A stretch of 64,000 bases of DNA from Acanthococcus lagerstroemiae (lineage: Eukaryota; Arthropoda; Insecta; Hemiptera; Eriococcidae): positions 7,564,001 through 7,628,000 of the forward strand of contig CM063114.1 of NCBI GenBank assembly GCA_031841125.1. Direction: 5' to 3'. Position 1 is the first letter of the stretch, and every line of letters begins with the position of its first letter. This document shows, piece after piece, positions 12,001 through 26,500 of the stretch. Both the position numbers and the translations under genes were made by a program. The notes beneath the pieces are model-generated. The model made no database searches and was not told where the DNA came from. It worked only from the letters and a program-made list of their open reading frames with translations.

Positions 12001-15000
12001 TGGATCATTACTTCCAGGATAACATACTGGCGGTGAGGGCCGAGGAGGCGGTGATGGTTTTGGACATCTAGGATCATCTGATCCTGGATAACAGTCAGGT
12101 GGACATCTAGGATCATCTGGTTCTGAATCACAATCAAGTGGAGGTGGTGTAGGTTTAGGACATCTAGGGTCATTTGATCCTGGATAACAGTTTGGCGGTG
12201 GAGGGGGAGGTGGAGGTGATGGTTTGGGACACCTGGGATCGTATGAGCCAGGATAACAGTTTGGTGGTGGAGGGGGAGGAGGGGGAGATGGTTTTGGACA
12301 TCTAGGATCGTTTGAACCAGGATAGCATGCTGGAGGTGGAGGTGATGGTGGACGTGTAGGTTTAGGACATCTTGGATCAGTGGATCCAAAGTAACAATTT
12401 GGAGGTTTGGTGGTTGAAGGAACCGGTGGAAGATAACTGGATGGTGGATAGGGCGTTGTAGGTTTAGGACATCTTGGATCACTACTTCCAGGATAACATA
12501 CTGGTGGTGATGGCTGTGGTGGAGGAGATGGTCTCGGACACCTGGGGTCATTTGACCCTGGATAACAATTTGGCGAGGGAGGTGGAGGTGGTGAACACCT
12601 AGGATCATCTGGATCTGAATCACAGTCAAGTGGGGGTGGACTGGGAGGATAGGTAGGTTTTGGACAACGTGGATCATTTGATCCTGGATAACAGTTAGGC
12701 GGTGGTGGTGGAGGAGGTTGGGATGGCTTTGGACATCTAGGATCGTTTGAGCCTGGATAACAACTAGGCGGAGGAGGAGGAGGGGATGGTTTTGGACATC
12801 TTGGATCGTTTGAGCCTGGATAACAATTAGGCGGAGGAGGGGGAGGTGATGGTTTTGGACATCTAGGGTCGTTTGAGCCTGGATAACAAATAGGTGGAGG
12901 AGGCGGAGGGGGAGGTGATGGTTTTGGACATCTAGGATCGTTTGAGCCTGGATAACAATTAGGCGGTGGAGGGGGAGGGGGTGGTGATGGTTTTGGACAT
13001 CTGGGATCGTTTGAGCCTGGATAACAATTAGGCGGTGGAGGGGGAGGAGGAGGTGAGGGTTTTGGGCATCTGGGGTCAGTAGATCCAAAGTAACAATTTG
13101 GAGGTTTTGTGGTAGAAGGAACTGGGGGGAGATAAGTAGATGGAGGGTACGGAGTCGTTGGTTTAGGGCATCGTGGATCATTACTTCCAGGATAACACGC
13201 CGGTGGTGATGGTGGCCGTGGAGGAGGCGATGGTTTTGGACATCTCGGATCATTTGATCCCGGATAACATGCTGGGGGACATCTAGGATCATCTGGTTCT
13301 GAATCACAATCAAGAGGTGGTGGAGTGGGTTTTGGACATCTCGGATCTTTTGATCCTGGATAACATGCTGGTGGTGGTGGTCTTGGAGGTGGCGTTGGTT
13401 TAGGACATCTAGGGTCATCTGATCCTGGAAAACAGTCAGGAGGTGGAGAAGTTGGTGGTATCTTAGGACATCTAGGATCAGTTGATCCAAAATAACACTT
13501 CGGCGGTTTGGTATCAGGAGGTAGATAAGTAGAAGGTGGATGGGGCGTCACTGGTGGTTTAGGACATCTGGGATCATTTGATCCTGGATAACAATACGAT
13601 GGTGGTGTTGGATCTGGTTGTGGGCATCGTAAATCCGTGCTACCTGGATAACAGTTGAGCGGGGGCGGTGACGGTGGTTGAGAAGGAATTGGTCTAGGAC
13701 ATCTTGGATCCGGAGAACCAGGATAACATTTAGGACGATCTGTTGTTTGTGAAAGAGGAGGGTATGTAGGATACGTTGAACTTTTTGGAGGAACAAATGG
13801 ATTTACTGGGCATCGGGGATCAGTAGAACCGAAGTAACATTTCAAAGGCTTCGGAGTCGTAGAAATATCTGAAGGCGTATATTCTTCGGTTGTTGTTGGT
13901 CTCGGTGATGTTGTTGGCCTCGGACATCTCGGATCAGGAGAACCTGGGTAGCAGCGGGGAGACGGTGGTGTGATAAATGTTGTCGAAAGGTCATCTGTCG
14001 TAAATATTTGCGTCGGCTGTCTGGTTGGGATTGTGGACACCGATGGTCTTCTTGATGGGATTGTTGGTCCTACCGTTGTTACTTCCGTTTCACTGCACTG
14101 GTTCTCGCATTTATCTCGACATAACTATCGAAATTTAAAAAAAGAATAGTATTAGCGTACCAAAAAAGATAAGGTGGGTATATTAAAAGGGTTTTGTGTC
14201 ACGATCGCAGATGAGAACTCTATTATGTACATCAAATAATTACCTCAATATTGCATGTCAAATATACTTTTCCTCGATCAGAAAATTTAAATGCATTCAG
14301 CGTATTGTACGCAGTTATTTTGGTACTACTATCCCCCGATGGTTCGCGCGTCATAGTCCAATAAGAGATCAGGTTTTTCTTTCTGAAAACATGAACATCA
14401 AGTTGGTTAATATAGTATCCTCTCATATTGCCAGTACTTACATGCATTTGTGTATATTTTGTTCAGTATATCTGTCTTGCATTTCGCTACAACACTCTGT
14501 CTGCTTAGGCTAACAATTCATACTTACTTCGGACAGCCATTGGGATCTGTCAGTAAGACTTTTTTGGTGTCTTTGCCGTAATAATCTTCAGAATCATAAG
14601 CCCAGCATTCGTGAATTTTGGCATCATAAATATTCGAGTGATCGATAATCGCTATAATTACGGTCAGTGGTTCTCCAATTTTAATCAAACCTTCAATTGG
14701 GGTCAACTGTTCGGTATAAAAATAACAGTGTTTATTCGACATTTTAGCGTGAAAATGTTATAAGAATGAGGTGATTATGGGCGTTAAAAGCTCACCTCTG
14801 GATATCGACCCCGTTGAATATCCATCCAACATTCAATGGTCTCATCTCCAACCGGTATCGAAACAATATCTAGCATATCGACCATAATCGGTTTAAATGA
14901 AAGCGTGGCAAGATTCGAAGCTGATGTCAGGCAAGTTACCCTTCGCGCCAAATCGGTGACTTCCTTTACACAAAGAAAAATTCAAACTGGTTCACAAAAT

Positions 15001-18000
15001 ACAGAGATTCATAGATTAAAATGTTTTCATCAGCTTGGTATTGTAGATACATACGGTGACATCCTCGTCTTGCTGAATGATTAAAACATTTTCTATCGGA
15101 TTTCCAAAGCCACAGGAATGCGATTTACATTTCACACCTCTCGTACCACACCCATCTGCTGGAACGCTGAAACTGTAGGTCGTTTCTCCACGGCCTCTGG
15201 GGACGTAGCTGGAAAAAAGAAAAAACAGTATTTTGAGTCTCTACACTGAGTTAGTGGAATCGTAGAGGGTAGTTTTTCTTGGAATTACAGCGGCTGTAAG
15301 GAGTAGAAATCTTGAATCTTCTCTGGAGAAACACAATATAGGTAATGGGCGCGGGTTATATTACTTAAATTTTAGGTGACTATATCAATCCAGAGTCGAA
15401 ACTTGACTTTCATTTGGGGGGGGGGGGTGGAAAAGGAAAATTTACCGACAAAATTTTCTAAAAATTTGAAAATTCGCCGATTTTTTAATCAAAATATTTT
15501 TTAATTGAAGAAAAATAAATAAACAAACAAACGTTCTTAGAAAGTAAAAAATTCAAATGAACAGTTTTGAAATTTGCTGACCACCTAATTATTGGGTGTG
15601 TCCCCCCCCCCCCCCCGTAGTTTCGTCCCTGCAAATGCAGATTGGAACCTTATCACCCAAGCACTCACATTTGCGCACATGAGCATACCCTATTCTGGGA
15701 GGGTAAGGTGGAAGGATGTTAGGAATACTTGAGAGGAACATACAACTTCCTTTACACACTAAGGTGGTCGTTGTTTACTCTTGGTGATCTTTTTTTCTGA
15801 ATTTCCTCTGATTCTTCTCCTAAATTGATTCCAATAAAATCAAATCAAAAAAAAAAAAATCCTATAAAGTTTCCTGTCGATTGGATTAGGGAAATCCGTG
15901 CCAGAAGTTCCCTTTTGTTCTTATGGGAAAAATACATGGAGTTTTGATTTTTGTTCCACACTAAATTTCCAACTACTCTTATCAGCGACCAAAAGGTGAA
16001 GTTTTTGACACATGTAGAAAAATTTTGGAATCCAGGTATAAAAAATAGTCTTAATCGAAAGAAAATTCTTTGTTCGAAAAATTCGTTTCTCTTTAAATAC
16101 TTCGAAGCCATCTTAATTTTCGAGTTATTATTTCAACTTTTTGGAGTATGTACATTAATGAGCAGGACCAAAGACCGTAAATTAAACAATATAGAACATT
16201 TACTATCGGATTCAGCATGTAACACTGGAAAATAAATCTTTCGCTTTTAACTTTTAGATTTTAATAAAACGATCAACTTTCTCAAATTTCAGGCTCAAGG
16301 TAAAACAGAGAATCTAGTAACAACAGATTTCGGGCTGCTCAAACCGGTGGTGCGCTGTAGTCGTTTACAAATGATTGAGTGAGTGAGTGAATCACTGAGT
16401 CACTGAGTAAGTGATTGAGTAACTGCGTGAATAACTGAATAAGTAAGCGAGTGACTGCGTGAATTACTAAATAAGTAAGCGAATGACTGAGTGAGTGAGT
16501 GAATTACTGACTCACTGGGTGAGTGACGGAGTGCGGAAGTGAATGAATAACTGAATTAGAGAATGAGTGAATGACTAAGTAAGTGAGTGTATCACTGAAT
16601 CACTGAGTAAGTGATTGAGGAACTGAATGAATCGCTGAATAAGTAAGCGAATGACTGAGTGAATGAGTGAATCACTGACATATTGAGCTAGTGAATAAGT
16701 GAATAAGTGAATGAATAACTGCATTACAGAATGAGTGAATAACTAAGTGAGCGAGTGAATCACTGAGTCAGTAAGTAAGCAACTGATTGAATCACTAAAT
16801 GAGTAAACGAGTGATTGAGTGAATCACTGAGGATTGAGTAACTGAGTGAATAACTGAATAAGTAGGCCAATAACTGAGTGAATCACTAAATAAGTGAGTG
16901 AATGACTGACTGACTGAGTGAGTGAGTGAATCACTGACTCAGTGAGTGATGGAGTGACAAAGTAAATGAATAACTGAATAACTGTGTAAGTGAGTGAATT
17001 ACTAAATAAGTAAGCGAGTGGCTGAGAGAAACACTGACTCATTGAGTGAGTGATGGAATTAGGAAGTGAATGAATAACTAAATTAGAGAATGCGTGAATG
17101 ACTAAGTAAATGAGTGAATCACTGAGTAAGTGATTGTGTAACTGAGTGAATCACTGAATAAGTAAGCAAATGACTGAGTGAGTGAGTGAATCATTGACTT
17201 ATTGAGTGAGTGACTGAGACTACATTACAGAATGTAACCCAGGGGAATATTTCACTTACAGGCATACGAAGAAATCTCAAAATATTATGAAAACGAAAGC
17301 GTTTATCGAAAAAATGATTAGGACATAATTTATAGTAGGTACATAAAATTTTCCTTCCATTAAGACCACTTTCATTTCAATCTGATGAATTTTTCTAAAA
17401 TATGTAGGGTTTCAATAGTTCCTTTATTTTCACGTGCCTAAAATTACAGAGGGCGACTCTTTCAGCGCTTTCTTGGGCTTCAGTTTGTCCAGTTGGGCAG
17501 CCACTTCGCTGGGAGTGAAGTGCTTGATTCGGTCACGTTCACCAATTAGTATTGTAGTGTCTGGAAGGATATCGGAATCGATACGGCACGGAGTAAAGGT
17601 GTTGGTGAGCATACGTGAGAATAAGTCAGCTTTATCTTGGTCGCTCCTGGCCCAGTTACCGTCCTCGGTCCTCACTGGGGGGGCTCCAATTGTTGGCTGC
17701 TTAAGCCTTTTGGTAGCCTTCCAGAGGGAACACCCTGATTCCCTGGCGGGGGAAAGGTTTGTCATGTAGTCTTTGACGGACTTCTCATTGATGGATTTGA
17801 TCATCTCGCTTGCTGCTTTGCTGGCCTTGTTGAAGCTCTTGTCGGCTGGGAGGCGAGTTCGTTGCCATTTCTTTCTGGCCTTTCGTCTGATCTTGACCAG
17901 ACTTCTAACTTCTTCAGGGTAGAGTAGCTCCTTGTCCACAGCCTCAGTTGCTGGAGGAGTAAGCCTTCTTCGCAGCGTTCAGTATTACCTTGGTGAACTC

Positions 18001-20482
18001 GCTAGAGGCGGCTTCTACTTCGGCTGCTATTTTCATCCTGGCTCTAAGATTCACTTCCTGGAAGACCAGATACCGGTACGATTCCCAGTCGGTTCTCTTG
18101 TTGGTGATGTAGGTGCTTTTAGTTTTCTTCAGCACTCTGGTACTGAGTGTCAACAGCACTGGCGCGTGATCCGAGGTCAAGTCGTCGATATTCTCGACAA
18201 CGACGTGGTTATTGGAAAAGCCCTTTGTGACAAAGATCTCTATACAAATAAGACGAATGTACAATCACCCGTTTTTCGTTTCAGGATATTCAGCCATTCA
18301 GGGCACTTTCTTTCTTTCACTATATTATTCATAATTATGCTTTATAAATTTTGATAATCAAGTACTTTGAGATTTCAGTTCTGTATCAAACTTCCATGGC
18401 GTTTAAATACTATGTTTCTAGAAATTTTGTGAAGCGGTCTATCATAATGAGATCCAAAGCCGCACCATTTCCCCCGTCAGATCGACGGCTCAGTTCATGA
18501 ATAACTAGTCAAGTTGCTAACAAACATGATATTGTGCTTGCCATAATTATATTTTCGCGAAAATTATACCTATAAGTTCTATAGGCGTGGCTTATAAGAT
18601 TACGCGTAGATTTAACCGATAACTGAATTATATTATACCTATTATTTAGGGATGCTGCGGCCACGTTAGTGGCTTCTTTTGCATGCAGTTTTAGTTTATA
18701 AGAACTCATCGCATGTGGAAAATTTTTGAACGGAAATCGAATTTGCAGTGATTTTGATAAAATATACGAGGCATACAATAGACATTAATCACAAATTTGA
18801 AGAAAGAAAAAATGAAGAAGAAACGCGAAGTCGAAATGAATTATGACGTCATGAATAGCCATCCTATTGAGAACCAGCTTCTTTCATCTCACATGCAGAG
18901 ATCAAGGCAAACTTAATGTTTCGAGGCAGGGTCAACGCGTTACCGTAGAGTTCGAGATATTAATTTTAACTCGCACAACTAAATCCTTTTTTTTCTTTCT
19001 TCGAAACTGGTGCTGGAAGCTCCAACAGTGTTTCTACATTTCAGCTGAAAGAATGGTGTCTCGTGATTAATGATATAATTTCAAGGAATGTGACTTTTCA
19101 AAGCATTATACAAAATTACTCTTAGAGATATTTTTCACAGAGATATAAAAACGAAGAGCTGAAACTGCAGTCCGAGAAGTAACAGGAAACCGCCCGATTG
19201 ACAATTTGTTCCTTTTGAAGGTGATGAAAAAATGACTAATCACGATTTGGTCAAACACAAACCAGTCACGTAAATGTGGCAGCAATTTTTCAGTATATGC
19301 TTCAAGAAAGTGATTTATATGCGACTGAAGAGCGATTAGAGTCGCGTTCAATTGATTATTTTCATGTCATATATGAGAAGAAAACAGCCTCACATTTTAA
19401 ATATATTGGTAATAATGTAAGGTGATCTATTACAGCCACCCTTAATTCGATCGAGTGTCACGTCGACTCTAATTAACTGAATGATTGCGACATTTTCGAA
19501 GCGAGAATTTATCATCCCAGGGGGTAAGAATTTTGAAAATCGTTGCCCAAAAACATTTACAACGTTTTTAGTAAAGGTCACCTGCTGGTGGAATTAGGGC
19601 ACTAGGATTCTTATAATAACGTCAATAGATAATTTTTCAAAATATGCCATTTTATACCTGCTATAGATATGATTTTGTGAATTTGCATGCCTCTGGGTGA
19701 AAACGCATCAATTTCTCTGCATGTAATCGTTTTTACCATGTTAAAAAGTGGTAGAGAACCTTTGCTACAAAGAGGAATTTTTGAACAAGAAAAGTTAATC
19801 ACAAACTATATCTCAATTTTTCTCCGCCAGGTAGCGCTATTAGCGTTTGAGATTTAGGTATGGTCCATATTAGGAAAGTGATTCATATTAGGCACTTCTA
19901 CCTCATAGTAATTAAGGTAGTGGGTGGAACAACCTTATTGGGATAATGCCTACCTTTTCTGAATTCCTATTGTCTACCTTATCTGTGAGACAATTCTTGA
20001 GTTAATCTGATTTATAACCGGCGGGTATCTTTTTTTTTATTTATTTTTTTATTAGTTTAATAAAAACATATTATTATATATTTTTATATAATAAATATTC
20101 TGCTCAATGAATTATTTTAAATAGCTACAGCGGGCCAAAACTTTCAAACGTATTGGTTCAAACCGTATAAATGGGATCGGCTTACCGAAGAATTTCTCGG
20201 TAGCTTATATGACCAATCCGGACCCAGTGTTGTTATTTCCTACAACTTTACTGTACATCAACTCTGCCAAACATGAGGTATTGCACTTTACTGCATTTCC
20301 GTGATGAACTCAGCAGTTTCCAAATAATATTCGTATAGATCGCACATCAGACATCACACCTGGCGCCCAATGTCACGCGCCGACATTGATTCCTCGCCAT
20401 GTTTCATGAATTTCAAAAGCCGCAGTTCTGATCATTGCATTCAATTTGTCGGCGCTGTCATTTTATACCCCTGCATATTAAA

Positions 20483-20518
<36 letters not shown>

Positions 20519-20535
20519 TATTATTTATTTTTTTT

Positions 20536-20568
<33 letters not shown>

Positions 20569-23500
20569 GGAGAGGGAAGGTTTGGTGTAGCTTCGTTGCT
20601 TAAACACCGTCATCCCTCTCCCCTTACATAGCTTAGGGAATAAACAATAACTATGTTTGTACAATTATCACAAATTGTATGGCTGTAGTATTCTAAGACT
20701 ATGTTTGTATTATGACAAGTAGTATAGCTGTAGTTGCCTCTACTGAATTATTTGTCAGTTCTTTTTCCTTTTCTTTTCCCCTTTCCCTTTCCCTTATGTT
20801 ATGTTCGGCCTTCAAAGCTAGTTTTATTTTTCACTATTCCAACCATCAACGTGTTTAAATCTGTGAGTTCTTTTTTTATGAAGTCCCAAAAGTGAGTTTC
20901 CTGAGTTTTCAATTTTGGTGATTAAATTTTGATATTTGTTGCGTAGAACAGCATGTTTCTAACAGTGAAATAGTGTGTGCCATACATCGTCAATCTCACT
21001 TTGGCATTCTTCACACGTCGCTGATTCCTTGATTTTGAATTTATTCAGATAAAGTGAGAAGTTGCCATGCCCAGACATTATTTGAGTCATGAAGAAATTA
21101 GGGGTGAGGTGTCTTAAATTTATTCGATCTTTGATGGATGGTAGAAATGCGTAGGTCACGCGTCCCGTTGTGGCTGCATCGTAACTCAGCTGCCACTCCT
21201 GAATCGCTCTCTCATTTAGATCTCTTATGGCCTTTTTAAGTTCTGGTCCACTTACTGTTTCCCTTACTTCTTTGATTTTATTTACTAGTTTTATTTTGTT
21301 ATCAATTGGCATAAGGCCTGAAATTGGGTACACGGATTGATATGAAATAGTTTTGTAGCCGCTGATTATTCCTTTTATTATTGACCTTTGTGTCTTTTTG
21401 ATTGACAAGTAGAAGGACCAAAACGAGTAAATAGCAAGCGTCTGACATAATTGGCAACCGAGCATGTAAACAGCATCACCCATTTTTAGGGAGAGCAACT
21501 AGAAATTTGAAAATTCCACAATACAGTGATATAATTACGAAAAACTGCCAAAAAGAAACCTATTTTGAAAGAAGACTTCATTATGAAGGAAAATAATTTG
21601 TACGAGCATTATCGTAAGGTACTGTGCCCTATTATCGCCACCCTTAATTTGATCGAGTTTCACGTCAACTCTAATTAACTTGGCGGAAATTTACGAACAA
21701 AAATAAAATTTCACGAATTTTGGCGGTAATAGAATACCTTGTCTCGAAAAAGTTGTTGAATTATTGTAAGTGAATCTAGCGAGTAACAGTTCAGAATGAA
21801 AACAGGCGCGGATCGAGACGACTGTTTTTTGGGGAGGGAAATGGCAGAACGGAACATTTTTTGCTACCCCATCCCCAGCAGATTCTCCCCTTCCACCCCA
21901 AATTTTCCTTTTCTGAGGGGGGGGGGGGATTTTTACAATCCCCCTCTTCCCTCTCTCTCAACCACCGTGGATCCGCGCCTGATGAAAGTGACTCATATTG
22001 TAGTTAAAAAACGAAATCTAACAATATATTTTACTTATGTCTGTTTGAATTGAAAATAATTAATTTTCACATTTGGAAAAAAACAAAAATTTCTCACTGA
22101 CATGATATCCATATTGAACATATCGACATTTTTACCTTTGGGCTCTCTTCCTTACCACAAATGATCCCATGCTCAGGTAAACTCATTGCCGAAAATGAGT
22201 TCGTTGATATTTCCACTTTTCAGCTCCCTCCCTTACTCCCATCGGATATCTCAATTTCATATTAAGGTAAAATCGTCGTGGGAAATAAGGTCAGTGACCT
22301 TTCAAACTACTGACGTGATACCCATATTGTGTTTATTGATTTTCCCACTTTTGAGCCTCTCCTCCTCTACTCCCGCCAGCTGCCCCGATTTCTATATTAG
22401 CTTGAAATTGTTATTAAAAATGAGTTAAGCAACCTCTCAAACCACTAAAATGACATTCATATTATTTTTTTCCCCCACTTTTGCAAACCCCCCTCCCCCT
22501 TTACAAAATCAAAGTTTTACAACCAAGTAAAATTATTCTTGAAAATTAGGTCGCGGCTGGCTGGCTAGGCTGGCTGGCAACGGAAAATTCCCTTTTTTTT
22601 TATACTAAAAAAGTAAAATCCGCCACCGCCACCACCGCCTCCGGGAGAAAAAAAATGCACTGCGGGTTGCCTACCTAAAAATCATAAAATTTCAGGGGCA
22701 GATCAGCTACTTTTAAGGACATAATCTGTTCTAACATCAAAGATCTCCGAGTTTTAAGACATAACCGACGTAATAAGACATAATGACATAATTACCCATA
22801 ATCTCCAATATCTCAAGTCGTTGCGGGTTGCCTACCCTACCCCTTACTTACTCAATTTTTCAGGGATAGCCTACCCTCAGGAGGGGGTTCATGGTTGAGG
22901 AGGGAGCTTCTGAAGGAGGAGGAGGGCCCCTGTGGGGGTTAAGATGAGTAAGAGGACCTGGTGGAGGAGAAAGTCCCTGGTGAGAGAGAGGACCAGGGAG
23001 GTTGAATGTAAATTTATGAAAGCTCAGTTCAGTATAATTTTCTCGTTGCTAAATAAAGCAATAATCATATTTTTTGTCTTTATTTCGCGTTATTTAGAAG
23101 AAGGGTTTACTATACCCTGCCCCACTAATTACTCATTTCTTCAAGGGTAGCCTACCCCTAGGAGGTGGTTCAAAGGTGGCGGGAGCTCCAGAATCAGAAG
23201 GATATCCATGGGGGCGTGGCCTCAGGAGGGGGTAAAGGTGAGTAAGAGGTCCTGGTGGAGGAGGAAGTCCTGAGTGAACGAGGGACCGGGGAGGGAATGA
23301 AAGCCATGGTGCGAGAGGGGCTGGTGGCGGGGGTCTGAAGGGGACGGGTGGTCATGGTGGTGGGAGCTCCTGAGTGGAGGGCCAGGGGATCTTCGAGAGA
23401 GTAGGGACGAGGAGGCCGCAGAGGAGGAGCAGTGGAAGGGGAAGGCTGTAGCGAGGAATGAAGGCCGCAGTTGGGGAGGGCGTAGTGATGGGTGAAGGGA

Positions 23501-26500
23501 GTGTGGTACGTGAACAGAAATGAAGGCCATAGTGGTGTGGGGGTGGTCGGGGGATGTGGTCCTAATGGGAAAAGTAACCCAAAGCAAACCTCAACTCAGG
23601 AATAAAAGTTTTAGACCAAACACAGAGGACTGTGACGGCGGCTGCAACAATGAGAGAGCATTTTCATGTCTAGAATTTAACTTTGTTGCACCCTGCGCAA
23701 CTACATTCTGCAGCCTTGTTGTTAATTCCATGGAAATTTTTAATACTGAGGATGGCTGGAAGAAGTACAACACATAGGCTCGCGTATGCATGGCCATGTG
23801 CTGTCAGTCAGGTCAGTCGGGCCAGTCATCCAGTCAGTTAGCCTAGCCAGCCTAGCCCAGCTTTGCCAACCTTTGTGCTTTCGCACTAAAACTAGTATGC
23901 TTTTTCAAACATTTTGAAAAGTTAGTGTTTTTAGATAATTTTAGTGCTAAAGTACTTTTTCAAGTTTCTTTCCTATTTTTTTCGTTATTATTTTTGACCT
24001 TGATAAAATTCCTACGATTTCTCATAAATTGAGAAATTTAATTCAAAACTGAAGAGAAACGTAGGTTTAAGTGTCATTTTCACAGTAAAAAAGAGTAGAG
24101 ATGGCATTTTACGCGCAGAGTATCATATTCTCCTTTGCACGTAGAATACGAAGAATATGTAAAGTAAAATGTAAAATACGTAATACTTCGCTAAAAACAG
24201 TTCAAAATTGCAAAAAATCTGTTTCCGGTGACACGGGTCAAAATTTTGGATTTTCGAGACTTTTCTTGAGTGAAAAATTTTTTTTATACGTAAATATATA
24301 AAAAAAGTACTTTTTTCATTCGGCAGTTCAGTACTTTCTGGACTCATAGGTTGGCAACCGTGAGCCTAGCCAGCTCGTAACACTATTTTTGTCACGCTCT
24401 AAAGTAACGCTTTCTTCCGTTGTGTGCCAATGTAAAGACATGAAAATGTCAAAAAATCGAAAACACATGTTACAAATCGCGTGTTCTCAGAAAATGTTTT
24501 CACATCTTATCACCGATTTCCTTCAGCGACATGGAAACTATACTGGATAGTGTTATTTTCATTCCTGAACACAAATATGACGTCACTTTCATGACCAGAT
24601 GGATAGTTTTGGAGATATTGATAGGTAGCGGTATTAGACTCCTGGCGGTATTAGAGCACAGTACCCTAAGTCACTTGGGCGAATTTGCTTTGGTCAAGTT
24701 TAGAAATCATGTAGAAGGCTGAGCAATGCACCCTCCAGTTTCGCTTGGATTTTCTTCAAAGGGATTTAACACGTGAAGGGGCAGAAATTTTTTAGTGTAG
24801 CGTTCAAAACAGTGATATATGTCACTCGCCAGTAGGTGACACTGAGGGTTTCGTAAAAGAGCTATAGCGGGTATTGTAGTAAACGGGGATGGCTGAAAAT
24901 TGATATGCGAGGTTCCAGACGCATTCCTAACCCATTTTGGCGGGAGATAGGTGCTCCCGCCTCCTAAGCTCCCGTGAGCTCACCCGTTTGAAAATTTTGA
25001 AGAAAAAAAAGTATAATTGAAAAAATGCTGTAGATAGGCTAGAAATGAACGGGCGGAGATGAAAATACGGGGTCATCAAAGATGCATTGAGGATAACAGG
25101 TGCCTCCACTCCTTGTTGCTGATCATTCTAAACGCTGCAAATTCTACTCCAAATACACGTAAAAAGTTTTATATTACGGAAACAAATCTTTACTTATGTA
25201 TATTATGTCCCTAGTTCTTGAGAGCATGATAAACAGAGTACAGGAGCGTTTGGGCACCTATTATAGTAAGTAGAGACTTTTGTAGCCTTTTTCCGAATCT
25301 TTCAGCCTCAGTTTTGCCTAACAATGCGGGCAAATTTTTCTTTCCAACCGATTTGTGTTTTCCCGCTCTGTAAATATTTTCAAGGCGTGCTGTTTTTTCA
25401 AGCCCCTGGAAGGAGATGCAAGTGAGCTCAATCCGAGCAAATGTATTTAATAATTTATCGTCAGGAATGTTGCAATTTCCCTAAGAAATCATTTTAGAAA
25501 TGAAAAGCGACAAAAATTACATTATTGGAAGTCTTCTGCGGAATTAGGAGGTAAAAAGTGATTATTTTTTTTTAGTCAGACAAAGTCTGAGAACAACAAA
25601 CAAAGGACTACGAAATTTCCAGGACCCGAATATAGCGGAAAGTACATTCCAATGAAATTTGAGGCATTGTTTTATGCCGGGGATGAAAAATTCGGCTGTT
25701 ACTCACGGGTGGGTGACGATGTTACAATTCGGAAACGCACTCTATCGGTGAAGACGAACAACTTTTATTATCAATTTCTTTTTATCACGTTTCCTTCACA
25801 AGATATCCCATTCACCAATTTAGAGTATCACCCAGCGATAACGTGTGTAAAGTCTATTCCAAAAACTAAACAAATCAAGGGGTGGGTTTCTAGTTAATTA
25901 CAAAATAGCTTCCAAAAGTATTCCGGTAAAATAATTTCAATGAGTATATTCTCCCTCGTCACTCTACTTTGACCTAATACCATCATCGTTTGACCCAAAA
26001 ATTGTGAACACTATGAGAACGATCCAATGATACATTTATGTAATAAGAATAACCGGATTCGTAACTCGCTGTGTTCACGTCATTCGCTGGAAATTCTCAT
26101 CCGATGACTTGCGAGTCTGTGAGTTTTCGACTCTCGCGTTGTAATTTTTACAACTCGCATCGATTTCCGGCGAATGCGAAGAAAAAATTCCAAGAAGCGA
26201 TACCACGCCCGGAAGGTAGAAAAGGTAGTCAGTCAGCAAAAATAAATTTTAACGAGAAATTACATAAACAGTTAAAACGTGCTCGATACAGCCACACACC
26301 ATTTGGAAACAAGTTGAGAAATTATGCACGTGTAGGTGGTGCACAAATTTATCGTCAATAACCGGCTGGATTTATGGATTGAGGAGGGAGGTATTTAGAA
26401 AATAATTTGGCTACCTGGTTTAGAAAGGTGCTTCTTGCTTTACTGCTGTAGTGTTTGCTATTAACCCTCCTTTCTGGAGTTTTTCAGTTTGTACAATTTT

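Noticed and set aside
10962..13490. 842-codon minus-strand open frame inside the ZP repeat exon (and a 345-codon one at 9846-10883)
   Set aside because: Alternative frames of a stop-poor Pro/Gly repeat; the products are monotonous His/Leu/Gln repeats and overlap the evident ZP frame.
16824..17042. 72-codon Ser/Leu-rich frame in the TGAN tract
   Set aside because: Direct translation of a simple repeat.
16370..17215. CRISPR-like array
   Set aside because: No fixed repeat/spacer structure; a tetranucleotide tract in a eukaryotic genome.
21796..22053. 85-codon plus-strand frame
   Set aside because: It coincides with the MITE at 21803-21981 and its flank.
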